In this document: positions 8,320 through 16,127 of the stretch, in pieces | How the letters are laid out: the number at the start of each line of letters is the position of its first letter | How positions within the stretch are numbered: the first letter of the stretch is position 1 | Assembly: GCF_002926165.1 (NCBI RefSeq) | Contig: NZ_MAGP01000110.1 | Location: 105,602-169,601 of the forward strand | Length of the DNA: 64,000 bases | From: Micromonospora chalcea | GTDB lineage: Bacteria > Actinomycetota > Actinomycetes > Mycobacteriales > Micromonosporaceae | Direction: 5' to 3' | Translations under genes and position numbers: made by a program | The notes under the pieces: generated by a model | Database searches by the model: none | What the model saw: the letters and a program-made list of their open reading frames with translations, nothing else | What the model was told of the DNA's origin: nothing

Positions 8320-8938
8320 GTGCGTATCCCCATCGGTCGGGCCGGCAGGGGCCTGCTGCTTGTGCTCGTGCTCGCCTTCTGGTTGCCGGGCGTCCCCGCG
8401 GCGAGCCTTGACGGGCCGGTGGCGGCGGGCGGCTCGGCGGCGGTCCTTGACGGGCCGGACGTCACGACGGGATACCGGGGCGCGCCCGGCGGGCCGGCGA
8501 CCGCCGGACGGTTCCGGTGGCCGCTGCCCGGTCCACCCCGTGTGGCACGCGGGTTCGACCCGCCGCCGCAGCCGTGGATGTCCGGGCACCGGGGCGTGGA
8601 CCTGGCGGACGCGCCCGGCGCGCAGGTCCGCTCGGCCGGCGCCGGGACCGTCCTGTTCGCCGGCTCGGTCGCCGGCCGGCCGGTCCTCACCGTCGGCCAC
8701 CACGACGGGCTGCGCACCACCTACGAGCCGGTCCGGTCCCGGGTCACCGCCGGCACCCGGGTCGACGCCGGCACCCCGATCGGTGACCTGCTCGCCGGGC
8801 ATCCCGGCTGCGCCGAGGCGGCCTGCCTGCACTGGGGGCTGCGACGCGGCGCCGAGTACCTGGATCCGCTGGCGCTGCTCGGGCTCGGCCGGGTCCGGCT
8901 GCTGCCGCTCGACCCGGGAGCCGACGCCGGTCCCCTGA
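8320..8938 (+). CDS. secreted M23 metallopeptidase lacking a nearby stop
   Basis: Encodes an N-terminal signal segment (GLLLVLVLAFWLPGVPA) followed by a LytM/M23 endopeptidase domain. The zinc motifs are GHRGVDLA and ACLHWGLRRG, with the fold closing at EYLDPLALLGLGRVRLLPL. Such proteins cut peptidoglycan cross-bridges outside the cell. GTG 8320 is my choice; ATG 8230 is possible. Oddly, the frame has no stop after the domain and runs on antisense through the aminotransferase gene to 10446. A TGA at 8936-8938 would be in frame if the CCCC run at 8932-8935 had one base fewer, so a homopolymer error or recent frameshift is likely. The end given is that TGA. In mycobacteria the orthologue lies next to rpsB. 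Confidence 0.7.
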
Positions 8939-8976
8939 GTCGTGGCGCCGCCGCCGGCTTCGGCCGGATGCGCCGC

Positions 8977-10158
8977 TCAGCGCTGGGCGAGCAGCGTGGG
9001 CAGCCGGACGGCCAGCCGGTCGTACTCGTCGGGTGTGTTGTAGACCTGGCCGCACAGCCGCAGGTAGCCGCGCCCGTTCCAGCCGGCCACCGACACCTCG
9101 GCGGAGAGCCGGTCGGCGATCCGGGCCCGCAGCTCCCGGGCCGCGTCCAGTGTCGTCGCGACGCCCGGCGGCAGCGGCACCAGACGCATGGCGACCGCCG
9201 GTCCGCCGGGCTCCGGCAGCCGCTCGGGCGCCACCCCCAGCGCGTCCCCGACGACCCGTTGCCCGTACGCGGCCAGCGCCGCGTTGTGCGCGCGTACCCG
9301 GTCCACGCCGAGGCTGCGCAGTGTGAACAGGCCCACCGGGGCGGCCAGCCAGCCGGTGTAGTCGAGCGTCGCCTGCCATTCCACCCGGGTCGGGAAGCCG
9401 CTGTCCTGCTCCCACGAGACAACGAGCGGCTGGATCTTCTCCCGCCACGACGGCGCCACCACGAGCGCGGCGGTGCCGCGCGGCGCGTACGCCCACTTGT
9501 GCAGGTTGCCCACCCAGAAGTCGGCGCCGATCGACGCGACGGTAGCCGGCAGCATGCCCGGCGCGTGCGCGGCGTCCACCAGCACCGGCACGCCCTGCTC
9601 CCGGGCCACCGCGACGAGCGCGGCGGCCGGAAACAGCCGGGCGGTCGGCGAGGTCAGCTGGTCGACGATGAGCAGCCGGGTACGCCCGGGGCGCAACCCG
9701 GCGCGGACGATCTCGACCACCTCCTCGTCGGTGGCGGTCAACGGCACCGGCAGGGTGCGCGACACCGCCCCGGTGCGGGCGCACTCCCGCGCGATCGAGA
9801 GGGCCACCGCCCCGTAGCCGTGGTCGGTGGTCAGGATCTCGTCGCCGGGGCGCAGCGCCAGCGACTGCAACACGACCGCCGCGCCGGCGGTGACGTTGCC
9901 GACCAGCGCGGTGCCGTCCGGGTCCGCGCCGAGGAACGCGGCCAGGTGCCGCCGGGCGTGGGCGATCCGGTCGACCAGGCCCTGGGTGAAGAACCGCAGC
10001 GGGTTGGCCTCCATCTCGTCGCGCAGGCGCTGCTGGGCGCGCTGCACGGCGATCGGCACGGCGCCGAACGAGCCGTGGTTGAGGTGGCTGACGGAGGGAT
10101 CGAGGGAGAAGAGCAGCCGAGCACCGGGAATCGGCTCGGGCGGCTGCGGCACCGTCAT
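8977..10158 (-). CDS. PLP-dependent class V aminotransferase family enzyme
   Basis: A 393-aa fold-type I PLP enzyme resembling the isopenicillin-N epimerase/cysteine-desulfurase branch. The N-terminus has LNHGSFGAVP. The cofactor region has VLVDAAHAPGM (Asp contacting the pyridine nitrogen), and GADFWVGNLHKWAYAPRGTA carries the Schiff-base lysine in the LHKW motif. RIADRLSAEV and YLRLCGQVYNT form the C-terminal subdomain. The reaction cannot be assigned; it could be a desulfurase, epimerase or transaminase. It converges with the M23 gene and follows xerC on the same strand after 49 bp. Confidence 0.85.
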   Translation of the reverse strand: MTVPQPPEPIPGARLLFSLDPSVSHLNHGSFGAVPIAVQRAQQRLRDEMEANPLRFFTQGLVDRIAHARRHLAAFLGADPDGTALVGNVTAGAAVVLQSLALRPGDEILTTDHGYGAVALSIARECARTGAVSRTLPVPLTATDEEVVEIVRAGLRPGRTRLLIVDQLTSPTARLFPAAALVAVAREQGVPVLVDAAHAPGMLPATVASIGADFWVGNLHKWAYAPRGTAALVVAPSWREKIQPLVVSWEQDSGFPTRVEWQATLDYTGWLAAPVGLFTLRSLGVDRVRAHNAALAAYGQRVVGDALGVAPERLPEPGGPAVAMRLVPLPPGVATTLDAARELRARIADRLSAEVSVAGWNGRGYLRLCGQVYNTPDEYDRLAVRLPTLLAQR

Positions 10159-10207
10159 CCATCGATCCTAGCCCGAGATGGATCATCACCCGGCCGGATT
10201 CCGCCGG

Positions 10208-11188
10208 TCAGGCGCGGGGGTGCGCCTGCCTGTACGCCGCACGCAGCCGCTCGACCGACACGTGCGTGTAGATCTGCGTGCTCGCCAGCGACGAGTGCCC
10301 GAGCAACTCCTGCACCGCCCGCAGGTCCGCGCCGCCTTCGAGCAGGTGGGTGGCGGCCGAGTGACGCAGCCCGTGCGGCGTCACCCGGGGCACCCCGGCG
10401 GCTTCGGTCCAGTCGGCCACGATCCGCCGCGCGGTGGTCGGGTTGAGCCGCCCGCCCCGTGCCCCCAGCAGCAGCGCCCGGCCCGAGCCGGGCATCGCCA
10501 GAGCCGGCCGCCCGACGCTCAGCCACGCATCGAGCGCCCGCTGCGCCGGCACCCCGTAGGGCACCGACCGCTCCCGGCCGCCCTTGCCGAGTACGCGCAC
10601 CACCCGGCGGCCCTGGTCGACGTCGGTCACGTCCAGGCCGCACGCCTCGCTGATCCGTACCCCGGTGCCGTAGAGCAGTTCGAGCAGCAGCCGGTCACGC
10701 AGCAGCACGGCCTCGGGCGTATCCGCGCCCGGTAATCCCTCGGGTTGCGGGGCGTCGGCGCGCCGGGCCGCCTCCATCAGGGCGGCGGCCTGGTCGGCCC
10801 GCAGCACGGTGGGCAGTTCCCGCCGGGCCCGAGGGCTCGCCAGCGGCGCGGCGATGTCGTCGGCGAGCAGGCCGGCGCGGTGCGCCCAGGCGCTGAACGT
10901 CCGGGCCGCGGCGGCGCGGCGGGCCATCGTCGTCCGGGCCGCGCCCATGGTCCGCTGTTTCGCCAGCCAGCTGCGCAGCACGGCGAGGTCCAGCTCCGGC
11001 AGCTCGGCGCAGCCCATTCGGACCGCGTGGTCGAGCAGCGACACGAGATCCGTGACGTACGCGCGGACGGTGTGGACGGACCGGTTGCGCACCCGCGACA
11101 GGTGGTCGGCGAAGTCGTCCACCGCCTCCCGCATCGACGCGGGCAGCTCCTCGTGCGCGTCCCGGGTGCCGCGCTGCCGCTTGCTCAC
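10208..11188 (-). CDS. xerC: tyrosine recombinase XerC
   Basis: With XerD, it resolves chromosome dimers at dif. The 326-aa protein has the N-terminal SAM-like core-binding domain (about 20-110). The catalytic domain shows all expected residues: Arg178 (GTGVRISEAC), Lys202 (GKGGRERSVP), His272 and Arg275 (PHGLRHSAAT), His298 (LLGHSSLAST) and Tyr307 (IYTHV). GTG 11188 gives the start MSKRQRGTRDAHEEL; longer in-frame starts add Arg/Ala-rich sequence unlike the family. The genomic setting near dprA and comM, with no phage genes, argues for housekeeping XerC rather than an integrase. Confidence 0.92.
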   Translation of the reverse strand: MSKRQRGTRDAHEELPASMREAVDDFADHLSRVRNRSVHTVRAYVTDLVSLLDHAVRMGCAELPELDLAVLRSWLAKQRTMGAARTTMARRAAAARTFSAWAHRAGLLADDIAAPLASPRARRELPTVLRADQAAALMEAARRADAPQPEGLPGADTPEAVLLRDRLLLELLYGTGVRISEACGLDVTDVDQGRRVVRVLGKGGRERSVPYGVPAQRALDAWLSVGRPALAMPGSGRALLLGARGGRLNPTTARRIVADWTEAAGVPRVTPHGLRHSAATHLLEGGADLRAVQELLGHSSLASTQIYTHVSVERLRAAYRQAHPRA

Positions 11189-11558
11189 CGCGGCACCCCG
11201 ATCTGGCGCACGCGGTGGTACCGGAGGCGGACAGCGATCACCGGTCCAGCGTACGGCCGGAGCGCCGCCGCGCGCTGAGCCGCCGCACGCCTTCACCGCG
11301 CCGGCCGGGCCGTCGGCGCCGCCGTGGCCGCGGTGTGCCGTGCGCCGCCGCGCCAGTGCCTTCCGGCGTGACGATCGCGCCGCGCCGAGCAGGGTGGCTA
11401 AAGCGGGCCTGGACAGAGGAAACTCATGCTGCGGCCAGGCACAGGGCGGCAACCGGACGGCAGCGTGGCTGAGCCGGCGCCCCACGGGTGGCCGATCCGG
11501 CCGCGATCGGACAGCCGCGTCCCGCGACGGTGACGCCCGGTACGAAAAGGGGCCGACA
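11189..11558. other. divergent intergenic region, no gene recognised
   Basis: About 370 bp between the divergent xerC and the hypothetical gene at 11559. It is GC-rich with several short open frames of Arg/Pro-rich composition that look like chance. The segment 11410-11470 contains a purine stretch and a CACAGGGCGGCAACC-like run that superficially recalls a GEMM riboswitch, but the second conserved half is missing. It probably holds promoters for both neighbours. Confidence 0.5.
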
Positions 11559-11900
11559 GTGGGAGTGGACGCGGTCCTCTACCGACAGATCTCGGCGGGC
11601 AGCAGTCGTCGCCGGCCCGCGTACGTCTCGATCGAGGTCGTCGCGGATCCGCAGGACGTGCTGCTCGGCCTGCTGGCGCGGGTCCGCGGCGGCGGCCGGA
11701 CACCGCTGCTGGATCGCGTCGATCCGCTCGGCGAGCTGACCGTCGACACCGATCGGATGTCGCAGCTGCTCGCCGACCTGCGGTGCCTGGCCGAGGTGGC
11801 CGGGGCGCCGGCGGAGGCCGACCACATCCGCCGGCTGGCCCGGCTGGCCCGCCGCTGCGCGGAGCGCCGAGACACCGAGATCCGGTTCGAGGGCGACTGA
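11559..11900 (+). CDS. hypothetical protein, helical, 113 aa
   Basis: Reads MGVDAVLYRQISAGSSRRRP, then SIEVVADPQDVLLGLLARV, ending ARRCAERRDTEIRFEGD. The second half is helical and Arg/Leu/Ala-rich (DADHIRRLARLARRC-like). No signal peptide, membrane segment or motif that I recognise. GTG 11559 is favoured because AAAAGGGG lies 8-15 bases upstream near 11545-11552; frames further upstream are low-complexity. It stands alone, converging with the small membrane protein at 11934-12320. Probably a lineage-specific actinobacterial protein. Confidence 0.65.
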   Translation: MGVDAVLYRQISAGSSRRRPAYVSIEVVADPQDVLLGLLARVRGGGRTPLLDRVDPLGELTVDTDRMSQLLADLRCLAEVAGAPAEADHIRRLARLARRCAERRDTEIRFEGD

Positions 11901-11933
11901 CGATCGCGCGTCCCGTCGCCGTGCCGTGCCGGC

Positions 11934-12320
11934 TCAGGCTTCGGCCGGCTGCCGCGTGGCCCGGATCCGGCGCGTGCCCCACACGATCAGCAGGACTCCG
12001 GCCACGAACAGCGCCGGACCGGCGACGAAGCCGATGTCCCGGATCATCAGGTCGATGTCGTGCTGCTTCTCCGCCTCGGCCTTCTGCGCCTGGTAGGAGC
12101 CGTCGCCCGCGCCGAACATGCACCGGTCCCGGGGCGTCATCACATCCTCGCCGCACATCGTCGGGCCGTTCGGGTCGTAGTCGCCGATGTCGCGGTGGGA
12201 CAGGATCGCGAAGAACACCACGAAGAGGCTGACCACGACCAGCATGCCGCCGAAGGCACGACGCCCCGACCCGGGTGGGCCAGCCGCCGGGTTGCGGCGC
12301 GAGGTCTCCTGCGTGCTCAT
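11934..12320 (-). CDS. small two-helix membrane protein
   Basis: A 128-aa protein starting MSTQETSRRNPAAGPPG. Two hydrophobic helices lie at about residues 25-42 (GGMLVVVSLFVVFFAIL) and 93-112 (IGFVAGPALFVAGVLLIVWG). Between them is an extracytoplasmic loop with two cysteines (PTMCGEDVMTPRDRCMFG), which may form a disulfide. Related hypothetical proteins occur in Micromonosporaceae as I recall, without known function. The ATG start gives a compact N-terminus; an upstream in-frame start would add 28 residues. It lies downstream of dprA on the same strand with a hairpin between. Confidence 0.7.
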   Translation of the reverse strand: MSTQETSRRNPAAGPPGSGRRAFGGMLVVVSLFVVFFAILSHRDIGDYDPNGPTMCGEDVMTPRDRCMFGAGDGSYQAQKAEAEKQHDIDLMIRDIGFVAGPALFVAGVLLIVWGTRRIRATRQPAEA

Positions 12321-12522
12321 CGGCCGTCTCCGCGCGTCGGCGGGATGGCCGACGTCGGCCCGGCGAGCCGCACCGCGGCATCGGACTCCGACCATTGTGG
12401 ACATGTGCGACGGTTCGCTGCCCCAGTCATCCTTCTCCCCGTGACGGCGCCCGGCGTCCGGCCGGGGCGCGATCGTTCCCGCAACGGCTTCCGCCGCGCG
12501 CGAAATGGTGATCCTAGAAGAC

Positions 12523-12544
12523 CGGGGCCGGTCCCACGGCCCCG
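12523..12544 (-). terminator. hairpin downstream of dprA
   Basis: CGGGGCCG at 12523-12530 pairs with CGGCCCCG at 12537-12544 around a six-base loop. On the minus strand it lies about 35 bp after the dprA stop and is followed by TCTTCTAGG, so it may end dprA transcription. The rest of the gap 12321-12579 holds nothing that I recognise. Confidence 0.5.
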
Positions 12545-12579
12545 TCGCCGGGCGGTTGCGAGGGGGTACGCGCCGCCTG

Positions 12580-13758
12580 TCACGTCGGGCCGGCCGCCGG
12601 CGGGGCGAGCGCGTAGCCGCCGTCGCGACGAACCACCATCGTCAGTTCCTCCAGCAGGGACAGCTTGCGCATCGCGGTACGCAGGTCCACGCCGGCCCGG
12701 GCGGCGACGCTCTCCAGGTCGAGCGCCCGGCGGCGGGGCAACGCCTCCAGCACCTGGGTGGCCTCCTCGTCGAGCCGGTCCCGTGGGCGCTCGGGCGCTC
12801 GGGCCGGCGGGGCCAGGTCGTAGCCGATCCGTCCCACCTCCTCCAGCACGTGCGCGAGGCCGGTGACCAGCCGCGCGTCCGGCCGTTCGCGCAGCACCTC
12901 GTGCCCGCCGACCGACATCGCGGAGGTGACCGGCCCGGGAACCACCATCGCGTGGCGGCGGAGGCCGAGCGCCCGGTTGAGCGTCTGGGTGGCACCGCTG
13001 CGCGCCGCCGCCTCCACCAGCACCGTGCCGCGTGTCGCCGCCGCTATCACCCGGTTGCGGATGAGGAACCGGGGCCGCAGCGGCTCCGCGCCCGGCATCC
13101 ACTCGCTCACCAGCAGGCCGGTCTCGGCGATCCGGTCGAACAATGCTGCGTTGCCCATCGGGTACGGGCGGTCCACCCCGCACGCCAGCACGGCGACGGT
13201 GCGCCCGCCCGCTGTCAACGCGCCACGATGGGCGGCGGAGTCGATGCCGAACGCCCCGCCCGACACGACAGTCCACTCCCGGTCGGCCAGGCCGTAGCCC
13301 AGCTCGGTGGCGATGTGTGAGCCGTAGGGGGTGGCAGCCCGGGCGCCGACCACCGCCACCGAGTGCGCCAGCGTCTCGCCGAGCGGCCACGCCCCGCGTA
13401 CCCAGAAGCAGAGCGGCGGGTCGGTCTCCACATCGACCCGGCGGGTGGCGCCGGGCAGCGCGAGTCGCCGGAGGTCACGGACCTGGGCCGGCCACTCGTC
13501 GTCGTCCGGGGTGACCAGCCGGGCGCCCAGCCGCTCGCCACGGGCCAGCGCCTCGGCCGCGACCGCCCGGGCGTCACCTGCAGCGGCCCGCGCCGCCACG
13601 GCCGAGCGCAGGGTCCGCTCCGGCGCGCCACCGGACAGCAGCAGGTCGAGCGCGGCGACCGGGCCGATCCGCTGCACCAGGGCGTACACGGATCGGGTGC
13701 CGGGCTCGGCGAGCCAGGTGAGCGCGACCCGCGCCAGCTTGGTCTCTTCGGTGCTCAC
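12580..13758 (-). CDS. dprA: DNA-processing protein DprA
   Basis: DprA loads RecA on incoming single-stranded DNA during transformation. The 392-aa protein has an N-terminal helical (SAM-like) part. The extended Rossmann fold includes VAVVGARAATPYGSHIA, the conserved SGGAFGIDSAAHRGAL, VLACGVDRPYP and the FLIRNRVIAAATRGTVLVEA segment, followed by a C-terminal winged helix (about 325-385). GTG 13758 overlaps the stop of the ComM-like gene (GTGA), so translation is coupled. DprA and ComM are widely kept in actinobacteria not known to be competent; roles in recombination or uptake are inferred. Confidence 0.93.
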   Translation of the reverse strand: MSTEETKLARVALTWLAEPGTRSVYALVQRIGPVAALDLLLSGGAPERTLRSAVAARAAAGDARAVAAEALARGERLGARLVTPDDDEWPAQVRDLRRLALPGATRRVDVETDPPLCFWVRGAWPLGETLAHSVAVVGARAATPYGSHIATELGYGLADREWTVVSGGAFGIDSAAHRGALTAGGRTVAVLACGVDRPYPMGNAALFDRIAETGLLVSEWMPGAEPLRPRFLIRNRVIAAATRGTVLVEAAARSGATQTLNRALGLRRHAMVVPGPVTSAMSVGGHEVLRERPDARLVTGLAHVLEEVGRIGYDLAPPARAPERPRDRLDEEATQVLEALPRRRALDLESVAARAGVDLRTAMRKLSLLEELTMVVRRDGGYALAPPAAGPT

Positions 13759-15275
13759 GCGGCCTCTCCCGTCCGCAGTTGGATGGCCTCCGCGACGTCG
13801 TCGTGGCCGGGGCGGTCCCGCCCGTCCAGGTCCGCGATGGTCCAGGCGAGCCGCAGTACGCGGTCGTAGCCGCGCGCGGACAGCGAACCGGTGTCGAGCC
13901 GGTGCCGCAGGTCCGTCGTGACCCGGGCGGGCAGGTGCCACGGCGGACGGCGCAGGTACGGGCCGGGGACGTCGGCGTTGACCCGGTGCCCGGTGGCCGT
14001 CAAGGGGTCGGCGGCGGCTCGTCGTGCGGCGGCGACCCGGGCGGCGACGGTGGCCGAGGACTCGTGCGCGGCATCGGTCCGCAACAGTTCCGCCGCGCGT
14101 ACCGCCTGCAGCCGGACCTGCACGTCCACCCGGTCGAGCAGCGGCCCCGACAACCGGCCCAGGTAGCGCCGCCGGGCCAGCGGTGTGCACTCGCAGTCGA
14201 CGTCGCCGGACGGCTTCGCGCACGGGCAGGGGTTGGCGGCCAGCACCAGTTGCGTGCGGGCCGGGTACTCGGTCGCGCCGCGCGTGCGTGCCACACGTAC
14301 CCGGCCGCTCTCCAGCGGCTGCCGCAACGCCTCCAGCGCGCCCTTGCCGAACTCGGGCGCCTCATCGAGGAACAGAACCCCGCGGTGGGCCAGCGACACC
14401 GCGCCGGGCCGGGCCAGCCCGGAGCCGCCACCGACGAGGGCGGGCACCGTGGCGGTGTGGTGCGGCGCCTGGAACGGGGGACGGCGCAGCAGCCCGCCGC
14501 CGGGCGGCAGCAGGCCGGCGATCGAGTGCAGCGCGGTCACCTCCAGGGCGGCCTCGTCGTCCAGCTCGGGCAGCACCGACGGCAGCCGTTCGGCGAGCAT
14601 GGTCTTCCCGGCGCCGGGCGGGCCGAGCAGCGCGAGGTGGTGACCGCCGGCGGCGGCGATCTCCAGCGCGCGCCGCCCGAGCGGCTGGCCGGCCACGTCG
14701 GCGAGATCCGGCCCGGGTGGGGTCCCGGCCGGGGCCGGAGCGGGCGGGGCGAGCAGTGGCGCGCCGGTGCGGACGTGTGCGACGAGCCGGTGCAGCGTGT
14801 CGACGGCGTGCACCCGTACGCCGGGGATGACTGCCGCCTCGGCGGCGTTGCCGGCGGGTACGACGACCCGGGTGTGCCCGGCGCGGGCTGCGGCGGCGAC
14901 CATGGGCAGCGTGCCGCGCACCGGGCGCACCGCGCCGTCGAGGCCGAGTTCGCCGAGCACGACAGTGGCGTCCAGGGCGACGGGCGGCAGCTCACCCGAG
15001 CCGGCGAGCACGGCGACCGCGATGGCCAGGTCGAACGCCGAGCCGTACTTGGGCAGGGTGGCGGGCAGCAGGTTGAGGGTGATCCGCCGGTTCGGCCATT
15101 TCTGGCCGGAGTTGACGATCGCGGCACGGACCCGGTCGCGCGCCTCGTGCAGCGCGGTGTCGGGCAGACCGGAGATGATCACGGCGGGCAGGCCGGGGGC
15201 GAGGTCGGCCTCGACCTCGACGAGGTGACCGGCGACTCCGGCCAGGCCCACGCTCAGCACTTTCGCGTACCCCAT
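13755..15275 (-). CDS. comM: YifB/ComM family Mg-chelatase-like AAA ATPase
   Basis: A hexameric AAA+ helicase family; ComM promotes branch migration during transformation. The 506-aa length is standard. An N-terminal Lon-protease-like domain starts MGYAKVLSVGLAGVAGHLVEVE. The AAA core has Walker A GPPGAGKT (about residue 220), Walker B VLFLDEAPEF (about 300) and the four-Cys loop NPCPCAKPSGDVDCEC (about 357-372) typical of the family. The C-terminal Mg-chelatase domain ends near RTGEAA. It lies between yraN and dprA as in most actinobacteria. The symbol follows the family; the function in this organism is not shown. Confidence 0.92.
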   Translation of the reverse strand: MGYAKVLSVGLAGVAGHLVEVEADLAPGLPAVIISGLPDTALHEARDRVRAAIVNSGQKWPNRRITLNLLPATLPKYGSAFDLAIAVAVLAGSGELPPVALDATVVLGELGLDGAVRPVRGTLPMVAAAARAGHTRVVVPAGNAAEAAVIPGVRVHAVDTLHRLVAHVRTGAPLLAPPAPAPAGTPPGPDLADVAGQPLGRRALEIAAAGGHHLALLGPPGAGKTMLAERLPSVLPELDDEAALEVTALHSIAGLLPPGGGLLRRPPFQAPHHTATVPALVGGGSGLARPGAVSLAHRGVLFLDEAPEFGKGALEALRQPLESGRVRVARTRGATEYPARTQLVLAANPCPCAKPSGDVDCECTPLARRRYLGRLSGPLLDRVDVQVRLQAVRAAELLRTDAAHESSATVAARVAAARRAAADPLTATGHRVNADVPGPYLRRPPWHLPARVTTDLRHRLDTGSLSARGYDRVLRLAWTIADLDGRDRPGHDDVAEAIQLRTGEAA

Positions 15276-15276
15276 G

Positions 15277-15636
15277 TCAGAACGCGCCGCGTAGGTGCTC
15301 GACCCGGGCGGGGCCGGTGAGCGGGAGCCGGACGGACAGCACGTCGAAGCGGACCTCGTCGGCGGTGGTGCCGGTCTCGGCGAGCCACCGGGCGGCCAGG
15401 CCGCGCAGCCGGCGGGCCTTGGCCGGGACGACGGCCTCGGCGGGGGAGCCGAATTGCTCGCTGCGGCGGGTCTTGACCTCGCAGATGGCCAGGACCGGGC
15501 CCTCCCAGGCGATGATGTCGATCTCGCCCTCGGGGCAGCGCCAGTTGCGGGCGACCGGGCGCAGGCCCGTCTCGATCAGGTGCCGCAGCGCGCACCGCTC
15601 GCCGTACGCGCCGACGGCTCGGTTCCGGTTCGTCAT
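15277..15636 (-). CDS. YraN/UPF0102 family nuclease-like protein
   Basis: A 119-aa protein starting MTNRNRAVGAYGERCALRHL. It carries the restriction-endonuclease-like core GEIDIIAWEGPVLAICEVKTR, where the Asp and the E-x-K triad match PD-(D/E)xK geometry, and ends in FDVLSVRL. No activity is established for most members; a Holliday-junction or DNA-processing role is often suggested because of linkage to comM and dprA. ATG 15636 gives the family N-terminus; longer starts add unrelated sequence. One base separates its stop from the next gene's start region. Confidence 0.88.
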   Translation of the reverse strand: MTNRNRAVGAYGERCALRHLIETGLRPVARNWRCPEGEIDIIAWEGPVLAICEVKTRRSEQFGSPAEAVVPAKARRLRGLAARWLAETGTTADEVRFDVLSVRLPLTGPARVEHLRGAF

Positions 15637-16127
15637 GCCGGCCAGGATGCGCCGGGGCGGCCCGGGGCGGCGGGACGGATGCGGCTGCCCTGTGGACAAG
15701 CTGACGGTTGTGGACGGAGCCACGATCACCGGATCGATGTGGTAAGGCTGCCGGCCGTACATGCGAGACGCCAGTGGCGGACGGTGACGGCGGTGACGAC
15801 CTCGGGAGCATGTGGGCGGTTTGCGCTAACCAGTTGTGACGTCTCTTTACAGGGCGTGTAGCTGATCTTTACTGTCGCATCGCTGAGGAGCAATGAACGG
15901 GGGCTGTAATGAACTTGAGCTTGATCTATAGAACGACCGTCGCGCTGAGCCACTCTCGCCGACCAGTCGTCGATCAACTCGCCCGCTGACGAGCCGCTCG
16001 CGCTGACACATCCCGACGTCGGGCGCCGGAGCGACCGCCCTCCGCTACAGGTTCTTGATTTCCACGCCTTGAGTCCCGTGCCCCGCACGGCCCTCTGACG
16101 TGCCAAAACGCAATGAGGAGTGTCTAG
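15637..16127. promoter_or_regulatory. upstream region of the LamG/RHS operon
   Basis: Divergent region of 491 bp between yraN and the secreted LamG gene. It is less GC-rich than its surroundings around 15830-15935, where TTGTGAC (15834-15840) and GATCTATAGA-type AT-rich elements occur, so the island promoter probably lies here. GAGGAG at 16115-16120 is a good ribosome binding site for GTG 16128. A 26-codon frame from ATG 15909 exists but lacks supporting evidence. No tRNA or repeat was seen. Confidence 0.4.

Noticed and set aside
10208..11188. Phage integrase interpretation of the tyrosine recombinase
   Set aside because: Location beside dprA/comM in core synteny and XerC-like motifs favour the housekeeping recombinase.
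11410..11470. Possible cyclic-di-GMP (GEMM) riboswitch
   Set aside because: Only a CACAGGGC-like run is present; the second conserved helix and tetraloop receptor could not be found.
12580..14223. Longer DprA start overlapping the ComM gene
   Set aside because: The extra N-terminus is translated from another frame of comM and has no DprA similarity; GTG 13758 gives the family start.
15909..15989. 26-codon ORF (MNLSLIYRTTVAL...) before the LamG gene
   Set aside because: No clear ribosome binding site or known peptide similarity; more likely leader DNA.
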